Part shown: positions 1 to 12,235 of the stretch, piece after piece
Numbering within the stretch: the stretch's first letter is position 1
How the letters are laid out: every line of letters starts with the position of its first letter
Origin: Prosapia bicincta
Lineage: Eukaryota; Arthropoda; Insecta; Hemiptera; Cercopidae
Direction of reading: 5' to 3'
NCBI GenBank assembly: GCA_036971475.1
Contig: JBAIZL010000008.1
Location: 31,943,712 to 32,007,711 of the forward strand
DNA: 64,000 nt
The notes under the pieces: model-generated
Database searches by the model: none
The model's input: only the letters and a program-made list of their open reading frames with translations
Told to the model about the DNA's origin: nothing
Program-made: the position numbers and the translations under genes

Positions 1-2157
1 TACCGTCGCGTCGTGTACTTAGGTAGTAATGTAGAGTAATAGAATCCCCTGGTAGGAAATAGCACTTCGTGTGCACCGTCGCGTCTCGTACTTAGGTAGG
101 TATGTAGAGTAATAGAATCTCCTGGTAGGAAATAGCACTACGTGTGCACCGTCGCTTCGTGTACTTAGGTAGTAATGTAGAGTAATAGAATCCCCTGGTA
201 GGAAATAGCACTACGTGTGCACCGTCGCGTCGTGTACTTAGGTAGTAATGTAGAGTAATAGAATCTCCGGGTAGAAATAGCACTACGTGTGCACCGTCGC
301 GTCGTGTACTTAGGTAGTAATGTAGAGTAATATAATCCCCTGGTAGGAAATAGCACTAGTCTGCACCGTCGCGTCGTGTACTTAGGTAGGTATGTAGATT
401 AATAGAATCCCCTGGTAGGAAATAGCACTACGTGTGCACCGTCGCGTCGTGTACTTAGGTAGGTATGTAGAGTAATAGAATCCCCTGGTAGGAAATAGCA
501 CTACGTGTGCACCGTCGCGTGGTGTACTTAGGTAGGTATGTAGAGTAATAGAATCTCCTGGTAGGAAATAGCACTACGTGTACACCGTCGCGTCGTGTAC
601 TTAGGTAGTAATGTAGAGTAATAGAATTTCCTGGTAGGAAATAGCACTACGTGTGCACCGTCGCGTCTTGTACTTAGGTAGGTATATAGAGTAATAGAAT
701 CCCCTGGTAGGAAATAGCACTACGTGTGCACCGTCGCGTCGTGTACTTAGGTAGGTATGTAGAGTAATAGAATCCCCTAGTAGGAAATAGCACTACGTGT
801 GCATTGTGGCGTCGTGTACTTAGGTATTTATGTAGAGTAATAGAATCCTCTGGTAGGAAATAGCACTACGTGTGCACCGTCGCGTCGTGTACTTAGGTAG
901 GTATGTAGAGTAATAGAATCCCCTAGTAGGAAATAGCACTACGTGTGCATTGTCGCGTCGTGTACTTAGGTAGTAATGTAGAGTAATAGAATCCCCTGGT
1001 AGGAAATGGCACTACGTGTGCACCGTCGCGTCGTGTACTTAGGTAGGTATGTAGAGTAATAGAATCCCCTGGTAGGAAATAGCACTACGTGTGCACCGTC
1101 ACGTCGTGTACTTAGGTAGGTATGTAGAGTAATAGAATCCCCTAGTAGGAAATAGCACTACGTGTGCACCGTCACGTCGTGTACTTAGGTAGGTATGTAG
1201 AGTAATAGAATCCCCTGGTAGGAAATAGCACTACGTGTGCACCGTCGCGTCGTGTACTTAGGTAGGTATGTACAGTAATAGAATTCCCTGGTAGGAAATA
1301 GCACTAGTGTGCACCGTCGCGTCGTGTACTTAGGTAGGTATGTAGAGTAATAGAATCCCCTGGTAGGAAATAGCACTAGTGTGCACCGTCGCGTCGTGTA
1401 CTTAGGTAGTAATGTAGAGTAATAGAATCCCCTGGTAGGAAATAGCACTACGTGTGCACCGTCGCGTCGTGTACTTAGGTAGTAATGTAGAGTAATAGAA
1501 TCCCCTGGTAGGAAATAGCACTACGTGTGCACCGTCACGTCTTGTACTTACGTAGTAATGTAGACTAATAGAATCCCCTGGTAGGAAATAGCACTACGTG
1601 TGCACCGTCGCGTCGTGTACTTAGGTAGTAATGTAGAGTAATAGAATCCCCTGGTAGGAAATAGCACTACGTGTGCACCGTCGCGTCTTGTACTTAGGTA
1701 GGTATGTAGAGTAATAGAATTGCCTGGTAGGAAATAGCACTACGTGTGCACCGTCGCGTCGTGTACTTAGGTAGTAATGTAGAGTAATAGAATCCCCTGG
1801 TAGGAAATAGCACTACGTGTGCACCGTCGCGTCGTGTACTTAGGTAGTAATGTAGAGTAATAGAATCCCTGGTAGGAAATAGCACTACGTGTGCACCGTC
1901 GCGTGGTGTACTTAGGTAGGTATGTAGAGTAATAGAATCCCCTGGTAGGAAACAGCACTACGTGTGCACCGTCGCGTCGTGTACTTAGGTAGTAATGTAG
2001 AGTAATAGAATCCCCTGGTAGGAAATAGCACTACGTGTGCACCGTCGCGTCGTGTACTTAGGTAGGTATGTAGAGTAATAGAATCCCCTAGTAGGAAATA
2101 GCACTACGTGTGCACCGTCGCGTCGTGTACTTAGGTAGTAATGTAGAGTAATAGAAT
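1..2157. repeat. Higher-order block A1, near-identical to 10078-12235
   Basis: The order of diagnostic unit variants at 1-2157 is repeated at an offset of 10,077 bp. Shared marks include GAATCTCCGGGTAG, the unit with AGATTAATAG, GTATTTATGTAG followed by GAATCCTCTGG, the unit with GTACAGTAATAGAATTCC and the unit with GTAGACTAATAG. I saw only isolated differences: 383 AGGTAGG versus 10460 AAGTAGG, 544 AGTAATAG versus 10622 AGTAGTAG, and one missing C near 1867. The match ends at 2157/12235. Its left limit lies outside the window. Confidence 0.9.
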
Positions 2158-3604
2158 TGCCTGGTAGGAAATAGCACTACGTGTGCACCGTCGCGTCGTG
2201 TACTTAGGTAGTAATGTAGAGTATTAGAATCCCCTGGTAGGAAATAGCACTACGTGTGCACCGTCGCGTCGTGTACTTAGGTAGTAATGTAGAGTAATAG
2301 AATCCCCTGGTAGGAAATAGCACTACGTGTGCACCGTCGCGTGGTGTACTTAGGTAGGTATGTAGAGTAATAGAATCCCCTGGTAGGAAATAGCACTACG
2401 TGTGCACCGTCGCGTCGTGTACTTAGGTAGTAATGTAGAGTAATAGAATCCCCTGGTAGGAAATAGCACTACGTGTGCACCATCGCGTCGTGTACTTAGG
2501 TAGGTATGTAGAGTATTAGAATCCCCTAGTAGGAAATAGCACTACGTGTGCACCGTCGCGTCGTGTACTTAGGTAGTAATGTAGAGTAATAGAATCCCCT
2601 GGTAGGAAATAGCACTACGTGTGCACCGTCGCGTCGTGTACTTAGGTAGTAATGTAGAGTAATAGAATCCCCTGGTAGGAAATAGCACTACGAGTGCACC
2701 GTCGCGTCGTGTACTTAGGTAGGTATGTAGAGTAATAGAATCCCCTGGTAGGAAATAGCACTACGTGTGCACCGTCGCGTCGTGTACTTAGGTAGTAATG
2801 TAGAGTAATAGAATCCCCTGGTAGGAAATAGCACTACGTGTGCACCGTCTGTACCGTCGCGTCGTGTACTTAGGTAGTAATATAGAGTAATAGAATCCCC
2901 TGGTAGGAAATAGCACTACGTGTGCACCGTCGCGTCGTGTACTTAGGTAGTAATGTAGAGTAATAGAATCCCCTGGTAGGAAATAGCAATACGTGTGCAC
3001 CGTCGCTTCGTGTACTTAGGTAGTAATGTAGAGTAATAGAATCCCCTGGTAGGAAATAGCACTACGTGTGCACCGTCGCGTCGTGTACTTAGGTAGTAAT
3101 GTAGAGTAATAGAATCCCCTGGTAGGAAATAGCACTACGTGTGTAACGTCGCGTCGTGTACTTAGGTAGTAATGTAGAGTAATAGAATCCCCTGGTAGGA
3201 AATAGCACTACGTGTGCACCGTCGCTTCGTGTACTTAGGTAGTAATGTAGAGTAATAGAATCCCCTGGTAGGAAATAGCACTACGTGTGCACCGTCGCGT
3301 CGTGTACTTAGGTAGTAATGTAGAGTAATAGAATCCCCTGGTAGGAAATAGCACTACGTGTGTAACGTCGCGTCGTGTACTTAGGTAGTAATGTAGAGTA
3401 ATAGAATCCCCTGGTAGGAAATAGCACTACGTGTGCACCGTCGCGTCGTGTACTTAGGTAGTAATGTAGAGTAATAGAATCCCCTGGTTGGAAATAGCAC
3501 TATGTGTCTACCGTCGCGTCGTGTACTTAGGTAGTAATGTAGAGTAATAGAATCCCCTGGTAGGAAATAGCACTTCGTGTGCACCGTCGCGTCTCGTACT
3601 TAGG
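2126..3604. repeat. Higher-order block B1, copy of 8695-10173
   Basis: Offset is 6,569 bp (90 units minus 1). Shared rare marks are GAATTGCC followed by a GTATTAGAATCC unit, CGAGTGCACC, a 9-bp insertion giving CACCGTCTGTACCGTC (2844 and 9413), three GTGTAACGTC units, GGTTGGAAATAG and GTGTCTACCGTC. The match breaks on the left at CGTCGCGTCG versus CGTCGTTTCG. It breaks on the right where 3604 reads GGTAGTAATG and 10173 reads GGTAGGTATG. Confidence 0.85.
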
Positions 3605-5023
3605 TAGTAATGTAGAGTAATAGAATCCCCTGGTAGGAAATAGCACTACGTGTGCACCGTCGCGTCGTGTACTTAGGTAGTAATGTAGAGTAATAGAATC
3701 TCCTGGTAGAAATAGCACTACGTGTGCACCGTCGCGTCGTGTACTTAGGTAGTAATGTAGAGTAATATAATCCCCTGGTAGGAAATAGCACTAGTCTGCA
3801 CCGTCGCGTCGTGTACTTAGGTAGGTATGTAGATTAATAGAATCCCCTGGTAGGAAATAGCACTACGTGTGCACCGTCGCGTGGTGTACTTAGGTAGGTA
3901 TGTAGAGTAATAGAATCTCCTGGTAGGAAATAGCACTACGTGTGCACCGTCGCGTCGTGTACTTAGGTAGTAATGTAGAGTAATAGAATTTCCTGGTAGG
4001 AAATAGCACTACGTGTGCACCGTCGCGTCTTGTACTTAGGTAGGTATATAGAGTAATAGAATCCCCTGGTAGGAAATAGCACTACGTGTGCACCGTCGCG
4101 TCGTGTACTTAGGTAGGTATGTAGAGTAATAGAATCCCCTAGTAGGAAATAGCACTACGTGTGCATTGTGGCGTCGTGTACTTAGGTAGGTATGTAGAGT
4201 AATAGAATCCCCTGGTAGGAAATAGCACTACGTATGCACCGTCGCGTCGTGTACTTAGGTAGGTATGTAGAGTAATAGAATCCCCTAGTAGGAAATAGCA
4301 CTACGTGTGCATTGTCGCGTCGTGTACTTAGGTAGTAATGTAGAGTAATAGAATCCCCTGGTAGGAAATAGCACTACGTGTGCACCGTCGCGTCGTGTAC
4401 TTAGGTAGGTATGTAGAGTAATAGAATCCCCTGGTAGGAAATAGCACTACGTGTGCACCGTCACGTCGTGTACTTAGGTAGGTATGTAGAGTAATAGAAT
4501 CCCCTGGTAGGAAATAGCACTACGTGTGCACCGTCACGTCGTGTACTTAGGTAGGTATGTAGAGTAATAGAATCCCCTGGTAGGAAATAGCACTACGTGT
4601 GCACCGTCGCGTCGTGTACTTAGGTAGGTATGTACAGTAATAGAATCCCCTGGTAGGAAATAGCACTAGTGTGCACCGTCGCGTCGTGTACTTAGGTAGG
4701 TATGTAGAGTAATAGAATCCCCTGGTAGGAAATAGCACTAGTGTGCACCGTCGCGTTGTGTACTTAGGTAGTAATGTAGAGTAATAGAATCCCCTGGTAG
4801 GAAATAGCACTACGTGTGCACCGTCGCGTCGTGTACTTAGGTAGTAATGTAGAGTAATAGAATCCCCTGGTAGGAAATAGCACTACGTGTGCACCGTCAC
4901 GTCTTGTACTTACGTAGTAATGTAGACTAATAGAATCCCCTGGTAGGAAATAGCACTACGTGTGCAACGTCGCGTCGTGTACTTAGGTAGTAATGTAGAG
5001 TAATAGAATCCCCTGGTAGGAAA
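3605..5023. repeat. Higher-order block A2, shortened copy of 170-1660
   Basis: The variant order of block A1 recurs here at an offset of 3,435 bp, changing to 3,362 bp after one 73-bp unit is absent near 3850. This is a clean single-unit loss relative to A1. The shared TGTACAGTAATAG unit lies at 1270 and 4632. After 5023 the copies diverge: GCACTAGTCTGC here versus GCACTACGTGTGC in A1. Confidence 0.85.
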
Positions 5024-8000
5024 TAGCACTAGTCTGCACCGTCACGTCGTGTACTTAGGTAGGTATGTAGATTAATAGAATCCCCTGGTAGGAAATAGCA
5101 CTACGTGTGCACCGTCGCGTCGTGTACTTAGGTAGGTATGTAGAGTAATAGAATCCCCTGGTAGGAAATAGCACTACGTGTGCACCGTCGCGTGGTGTAC
5201 TTAGGTAGGTATGTAGAGTAATAGAATCTCCTGGTAGGAAATAGCACTACGTGTGCACCGTCGCGTCGTGTACTTAGGTAGTAATGTAGAGTAATAGAAT
5301 TTCCTGGTAGGAAATAGCACTACGTGTGCACCGTCACGTCTTGTACTTAGGTAGGTATGTAGAGTAATAGAATCCAGTAGTAGGAAATAGCACTACGTGT
5401 GCATTGTCGCGTCGTGTACTGAGGTAGGTATGTAGAGTAATAGAATCCCCTGGTAGGAAATAGCACTATGTGTGCACCGTCGCGTCGTGTACTTAGGTAG
5501 GTATGTAGAGTAATAGAATCCCCTAGTAGGAAATAGCACTACGTGTGCATTGTCGCGTCGTGTACTTAGGTAGTAATGTAGAGTAATAGAATCCCCTGGT
5601 AGGAAATAGCACTACGTGTGCACCGTCGCGTCGTGTACTTAGGTAGGTATGTAGAGTAATAGAATCCCCTGGTAGGAAATAGCACTACGTGTGCACCGTC
5701 ACGTCGTGTACTTAGGTAGGTATGTAGAGTAATAGAATCCCCTGGTAGGAAATAGCACTACGTGTGCACCGTCACGTCGTGTACTTAGGTAGGTATGTAG
5801 AGTAATAGAATCCCCTGGTAGTCAATAGCACTAGTGTGCACCGTCGCGTCGTGTACTTAGGTAGGTATGTAGAGTAATAGAATCCCCTGGTAGGAAATAG
5901 CACTAGTGTGCACCGTCGCGTCGTGTACTTAGGTAGTAATGTAGATTAATAGAATCCCCTGGTAGGAAATAGCACTAGTCTGCACCGTCGCGTCGTGTAC
6001 TTAGGTAGGTATGTAGAGTAATAGAATCCCCTGGTAGGAAATAGCACTACGTGTGCACCGTCGCGTCTTGTACTTAGGTAGGTATGTAGAGTAATAGAAT
6101 CTCCTGGTAGGAAATAGCACTACGTGTGCACCGTCGCGTCGTGTACTTAGGTAGGTATGTAGATTAATAGAATCCCCTGGTAGGAAATAGCATTAGTCTG
6201 CACCGTCGCGTCGTGTACTTAGGTAGGTATGTAGAGTAATAGAATCCCCTGGTAGGAAATAGCACTACGTGTGCACCGTCGCGTGGTGTACTTAGGTAGG
6301 TATGTAGAGTAATAGAATCTCCTGGTAGAAATAGCACTACGTGTGCACCGTCGCGTCGTGTACTTAGGTAGGTATGTAGAGTAATAGAATCCCCTGGTAG
6401 GAAATAGCACTACGTGTGCACCGTCGCGTGGTGTACTTAGGTAGGTATGTAGAGTAATAGAATCTCCTGGTAGGAAATAGCACTACGTGTGCACCGTCGC
6501 GTCGTGTACTTAGGTAGTAATGTAGAGTAATAGAATTTCCTGGTAGGAAATAGCACTACGTGTGCACCGTCGCGTCTTGTACTTAGGTAGGTATATAGAG
6601 TAATAGAATCCCCTGGTAGGAAATAGCACTACGTGTGCACCGTCGCGTCGTGTACTTAGGTAGGTATGTAGAGTAATAGAATCCCCTAGTAGGAAATAGC
6701 ACTACGTGTGCATTGTTGCGTCGTGTACTTAGGTAGGTATGTAGAGTAATAGAATCCCCTGGTAGGAAATAGCACTACGTGTGCACTGTCGCGTCGTGTA
6801 CTTAGGTAGGTATGTAGAGTAATAGAATCCCCTAGTAGGAAATAGCACTACGTGTGCATTGTCGCGTCGTGTACTTAGGTAGTAATGTAGAGTAATAGAA
6901 TCCCCTGGTAGGAAATAGCACTACGTGTGCACCGTCGCGTCGTGTACTTAGGTAGGTATGTAGAGTAATAAAATCCCCTGGTAGGAAATAGCACTACGTG
7001 TGCACCGTCGCGTCTTGTACTTAGGTAGGTATATAGAGTAATAGAATCCCCTGGTAGGAAATAGCACTACGTGTGCACCGTCGCGTCGTGTACTTACGTA
7101 GTAATGTAGACTAATAGAATCCCCTGGTAGGAAATAGCACTACGTGTGCACCGTTGCGTCGTGTACTTAGGTAGGTATGTAGAGTAATAGAATTGCCTGG
7201 TAGGAAATAGCACTACGTGTGCACCGTCGCGTCGTGTACTTAGGTAGTAATGTAGAGTATTAGAATCCCCTGGTAGGAAATAGCACTACGTGTGCACCGT
7301 CGCGTCGTGTACTTAGGTAGTAATGTAGAGTAATAGAATCCCCTGGTAGGAAATAGCACTACGTGTGCACCGTCGCGTCGTGTACTTAGGTAGTAATGTA
7401 GAGTAATAGAATCCCCTGGTAGGAAATAGCACTACGTGTGCACCGTCGCGTCGTGTACTTAGGTAGTAATGTAGAGTAATAGAATCCCCTGGTAGGAAAT
7501 AGCACTACGTGTGCACCGTCGCGTGGTGTACTTAGGTAGGTATGTAGAGTAATAGAATCCCCTGGTAGGAAATAGCACTACGTGTGCACCGTCGCGTCGT
7601 GTACTTAGGTAGTAATGTAGAGTAATAGAATCGCCTGGTAGGAAATAGCACTACGTGTGCACCGTCGCGTCGTGTACTTAGGTAGGTATGTAGAGTAATA
7701 GAATCCCCTAGTAGGAAATAGCACTACGTGTGCACCGTCGCGTCGTGTACTTAGGTAGTAATGTAGAGTAATAGAATCCCCTGGTAGGAAATAGCACTAC
7801 GTGTGCACCGTCGCGTCGTGTACTTAGGTAGTAATGTAGAGTAATAGAATCCCCTGGTAGGAAATAGCACTACGTGTGCACCGTCGCGTCGTGTACTTAG
7901 GTAGGTATGTAGAGTAATAGAATCCCCTGGTAGGAAATAGCACTACGTGTGCACCGTCGCGTCGTGTACTTAGGTAGTAATGTAGAGTAATAGAATCCCC

Positions 8001-8694
8001 TGGTAGGAAATAGCACTGCGTGTGCACCGTCGCGTCGTGTACTTAGGTAGGTATGTAGAGTAATAGAATCCCCTGGTAGGAAATAGCACTACGTGTGTAA
8101 CGTCGCGTCGTGTACTTAGGTAGTAATGTAGAGTAATAGAATCCCCTGGTAGGAAATAGCACTACGTGTGCACCGTCGCGTCGTGTACTTAGGTAGTAAT
8201 GTAGAGTAATAGAATCCCCTGGTAGGAAATAGCACTACGTGTGCACCGTCGCTTCGTGTACTTAGGTAGTAATGTAGAGTAATAGAACCCCCTGGTAGGA
8301 AATAGCACTACGTGTGCACCGTCGCGTCGTGTACTTAGGTAGTAATGTAGAGTAATAGAATCCCCTGGTAGGAAATAGCACTACGTGTGTAACGTCGCGT
8401 CGTGTACTTAGGTAGTAATGTAGAGTAATAGAATCCCCTGGTAGGAAGTAGCACTACGTGTGCACCGTCGCTTCGTGTACTTAGGTAGTAATGTAGAGTA
8501 ATAGAATCCCCTGGTAGGAAATAGCACTACGTGTCTACCGTCGCGTCGTGTACTTAGGTAGTAATGTAGAGTAATAGAATCCCCTGGTAGGAAATAGCAC
8601 TTCGTGTGCACCGTCGCATCTCGTACTTAGGTAGGTATGTAGAGTAATAGAATCTCCTGGTAGGAAATAGCACTACGTGTGCACCGTCGTTTCG

Positions 8695-11600
8695 TGTACT
8701 TAGGTAGTAATGTAGAGTAATAGAATTGCCTGGTAGGAAATAGCACTACGTGTGCACCGTCGCGGCGTGTACTTAGGTAGTAATGTAGAGTATTAGAATC
8801 CCCTGGTAGGAAATAGCACTACGTGTGCACCGTCGCGTCGTGTACTTAGGTAGTAATGTAGAGTAATAGAATCCCCTGGTAGGAAATAGCACTACGTGTG
8901 CACCGTCGCGTGGTGTACTTAGGTAGGTATGTAGAGTAATAGAATCCCCTGGTAGGAAATAGCACTACGTGTGCACCGTCGCGTCGTGTACTTAGGTAGT
9001 AATGTAGAGTAATAGAATCCCCTGGTAGGAAATAGCACTACGTGTGCACCATCGCGTCGTGTACTTAGGTAGGTATGTAGAGTAATAGAATCCCCTAGTA
9101 GGAAATAGCACTACGTGTGCACCGTCGCGTCGTGTACTTAGGTAGTAATGTAGAGTAATAGAATCCCCTGGTAGGAAATAGCACTACGTGTGCACCGTCG
9201 CGTCGTGTACTTAGGTAGTAATGTAGAGTAATAGAATCCCCTGGTAGGAAATAGCACTACGAGTGCACCGTCGCGTCGTGTACTTAGGTAGGTATGTAGA
9301 GTAATAGAATCCCCTGGTAGGAAATAGCACTACGTGTGCACCGTCGCGTCGTGTACTTAGGTAGTAATGTAGAGTAATAGAATCCCCTGGTAGGAAATAG
9401 CACTACGTGTGCACCGTCTGTACCGTCGCGTCGTGTACTTAGGTAGTAATGTAGAGTAATAGAATCCCCTGGTAGGAAATAGCACTACGTGTGCACCGTC
9501 GCGTCGTGTACTTAGTTAGTAATGTAGAGTAATAGAATCCCCTGGTAGGAAATAGCACTACGTGTGCACCGTCGCTTCGTGTACTTAGGTAGTAATGTAG
9601 AGTAATAGAATCCCCTGGTAGGAAATAGCACTACGTGTGCACCGTCGCGTCGTGTACTTAGGTAGTAATGTAGAGTAATAGAATCCCCTGGTAGGAAATA
9701 GCACTACGTGTGTAACGTCGCGTCGTGTACTTAGGTAGTAATGTAGAGTAATAGAATCCCCTGGTAGGAAATAGCACTACGTGTGCACCGTCGCTTCGTG
9801 TACTTAGGTAGTAATGTAGAGTAATAGAATCCCCTGGTAGGAAATAGCACTACGTGTGCACCGTCGCGTCGTGTACTTAGGTAGTAATGTAGAGTAATAG
9901 AATCCCCTGGTAGGAAATAGCACTACGTGTGTAACGTCGCGTCGTGTACTTAGGTAGTAATGTAGAGTAATAGAATCCCTTGGTAGGAAATAGCACTACT
10001 TGTGCACCGTCGCGTCGTGTACTTAGGTAGTAATGTAGAGTAATAGAATCCCCTGGTTGGAAATAGCACTACGTGTCTACCGTCGCGTCGTGTACTTAGG
10101 TAGTAATGTAGAGTAATAGAATCCCCTGGTAGGAAATAGCACTTCGTGTGCACCGTCGCGTCTCGTACTTAGGTAGGTATGTAGAGTAATAGAATCTCCT
10201 GGTAGGAAATAGCACTACGTGTGCACCGTCGCTTCGTGTACTTAGGTAGTAATGTAGAGTAATAGAATCCCCTGGTAGGAAATAGCACTACGTGTGCACC
10301 GTCGCGTCGTGTACTTAGGTAGTAATGTAGAGTAATAGAATCTCCGGGTAGAAATAGCACTACGTGTGCACCGTCGCGTCGTGTACTTAGGTAGTAATGT
10401 AGAGTAATATAATCCCCTGGTAGGAAATAGCACTAGTCTGCACCGTCGCGTCGTGTACTTAAGTAGGTATGTAGATTAATAGAATCCCCTGGTAGGAAAT
10501 AGCACTACGTGTGCACCGTCGCGTCGTGTACTTAGGTAGGTATGTAGAGTAATAGAATCCCCTGGTAGGAAATAGCACTACGTGTGCACCGTCGCGTGGT
10601 GTACTTAGGTAGGTATGTAGAGTAGTAGAATCTCCTGGTAGGAAATAGCACTACGTGTACACCGTCGCGTCGTGTACTTAGGTAGTAATGTAGAGTAATA
10701 GAATTTCCTGGTAGGAAATAGCACTACGTGTGCACCGTCGCGTCTTGTACTTAGGTAGGTATATAGAGTAATAGAATCCCCTGGTAGGAAATAGCACTAC
10801 GTGTGCACCGTCGCGTCGTGTACTTAGGTAGGTATGTAGAGTAATAGAATCCCCTAGTAGGAAATAGCACTACGTGTGCATTGTGGCGTCGTGTACTTAG
10901 GTATTTATGTAGAGTAATAGAATCCTCTGGTAGGAAATAGCACTACGTGTGCACCGTCGCGTCGTGTACTTAGGTAGGTATGTAGAGTAATAGAATCCCC
11001 TAGTAGGAAATAGCACTACGTGTGCATTGTCGCGTCGTGTACTTAGGTAGTAATGTAGAGTAATAGAATCCCCTGGTAGGAAATGGCACTACGTGTGCAC
11101 CGTCGCGTCGTGTACTTAGGTAGGTATGTAGAGTAATAGAATCCCCTGGTAGGAAATAGCACTACGTGTGCACCGTCACGTCGTGTACTTAGGTAGGTAT
11201 GTAGAGTAATAGAATCCCCTAGTAGGAAATAGCACTACGTGTGCACCGTCACGTCGTGTACTTAGGTAGGTATGTAGAGTAATAGAATCCCCTGGTAGGA
11301 AATAGCACTACGTGTGCACCGTCGCGTCGTGTACTTAGGTAGGTATGTACAGTAATAGAATTCCCTGGTAGGAAATAGCACTAGTGTGCACCGTCGCGTC
11401 GTGTACTTAGGTAGGTATGTAGAGTAATAGAATCCCCTGGTAGGAAATAGCACTAGTGTGCACCGTCGCGTCGTGTACTTAGGTAGTAATGTAGAGTAAT
11501 AGAATCCCCTGGTAGGAAATAGCACTACGTGTGCACCGTCGCGTCGTGTACTTAGGTAGTAATGTAGAGTAATAGAATCCCCTGGTAGGAAATAGCACTA

Positions 11601-12235
11601 CGTGTGCACCGTCACGTCTTGTACTTACGTAGTAATGTAGACTAATAGAATCCCCTGGTAGGAAATAGCACTACGTGTGCACCGTCGCGTCGTGTACTTA
11701 GGTAGTAATGTAGAGTAATAGAATCCCCTGGTAGGAAATAGCACTACGTGTGCACCGTCGCGTCTTGTACTTAGGTAGGTATGTAGAGTAATAGAATTGC
11801 CTGGTAGGAAATAGCACTACGTGTGCACCGTCGCGTCGTGTACTTAGGTAGTAATGTAGAGTAATAGAATCCCCTGGTAGGAAATAGCACTACGTGTGCA
11901 CCGTCGCGTCGTGTACTTAGGTAGTAATGTAGAGTAATAGAATCCCCTGGTAGGAAATAGCACTACGTGTGCACCGTCGCGTGGTGTACTTAGGTAGGTA
12001 TGTAGAGTAATAGAATCCCCTGGTAGGAAACAGCACTACGTGTGCACCGTCGCGTCGTGTACTTAGGTAGTAATGTAGAGTAATAGAATCCCCTGGTAGG
12101 AAATAGCACTACGTGTGCACCGTCGCGTCGTGTACTTAGGTAGGTATGTAGAGTAATAGAATCCCCTAGTAGGAAATAGCACTACGTGTGCACCGTCGCG
12201 TCGTGTACTTAGGTAGTAATGTAGAGTAATAGAAT
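8695..12235. repeat. Composite higher-order segment joining copies of blocks B1 and A1
   Basis: 8695-10173 copies 2126-3604, and 10078-12235 copies 1-2157. In this second occurrence the B-type block precedes the A-type block. In the first occurrence B1 (2126-3604) runs straight into A2 (3605-5023). The same B-to-A junction therefore exists twice, which defines a larger repeating cycle of about 3.4-6.6 kb. Confidence 0.8.
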
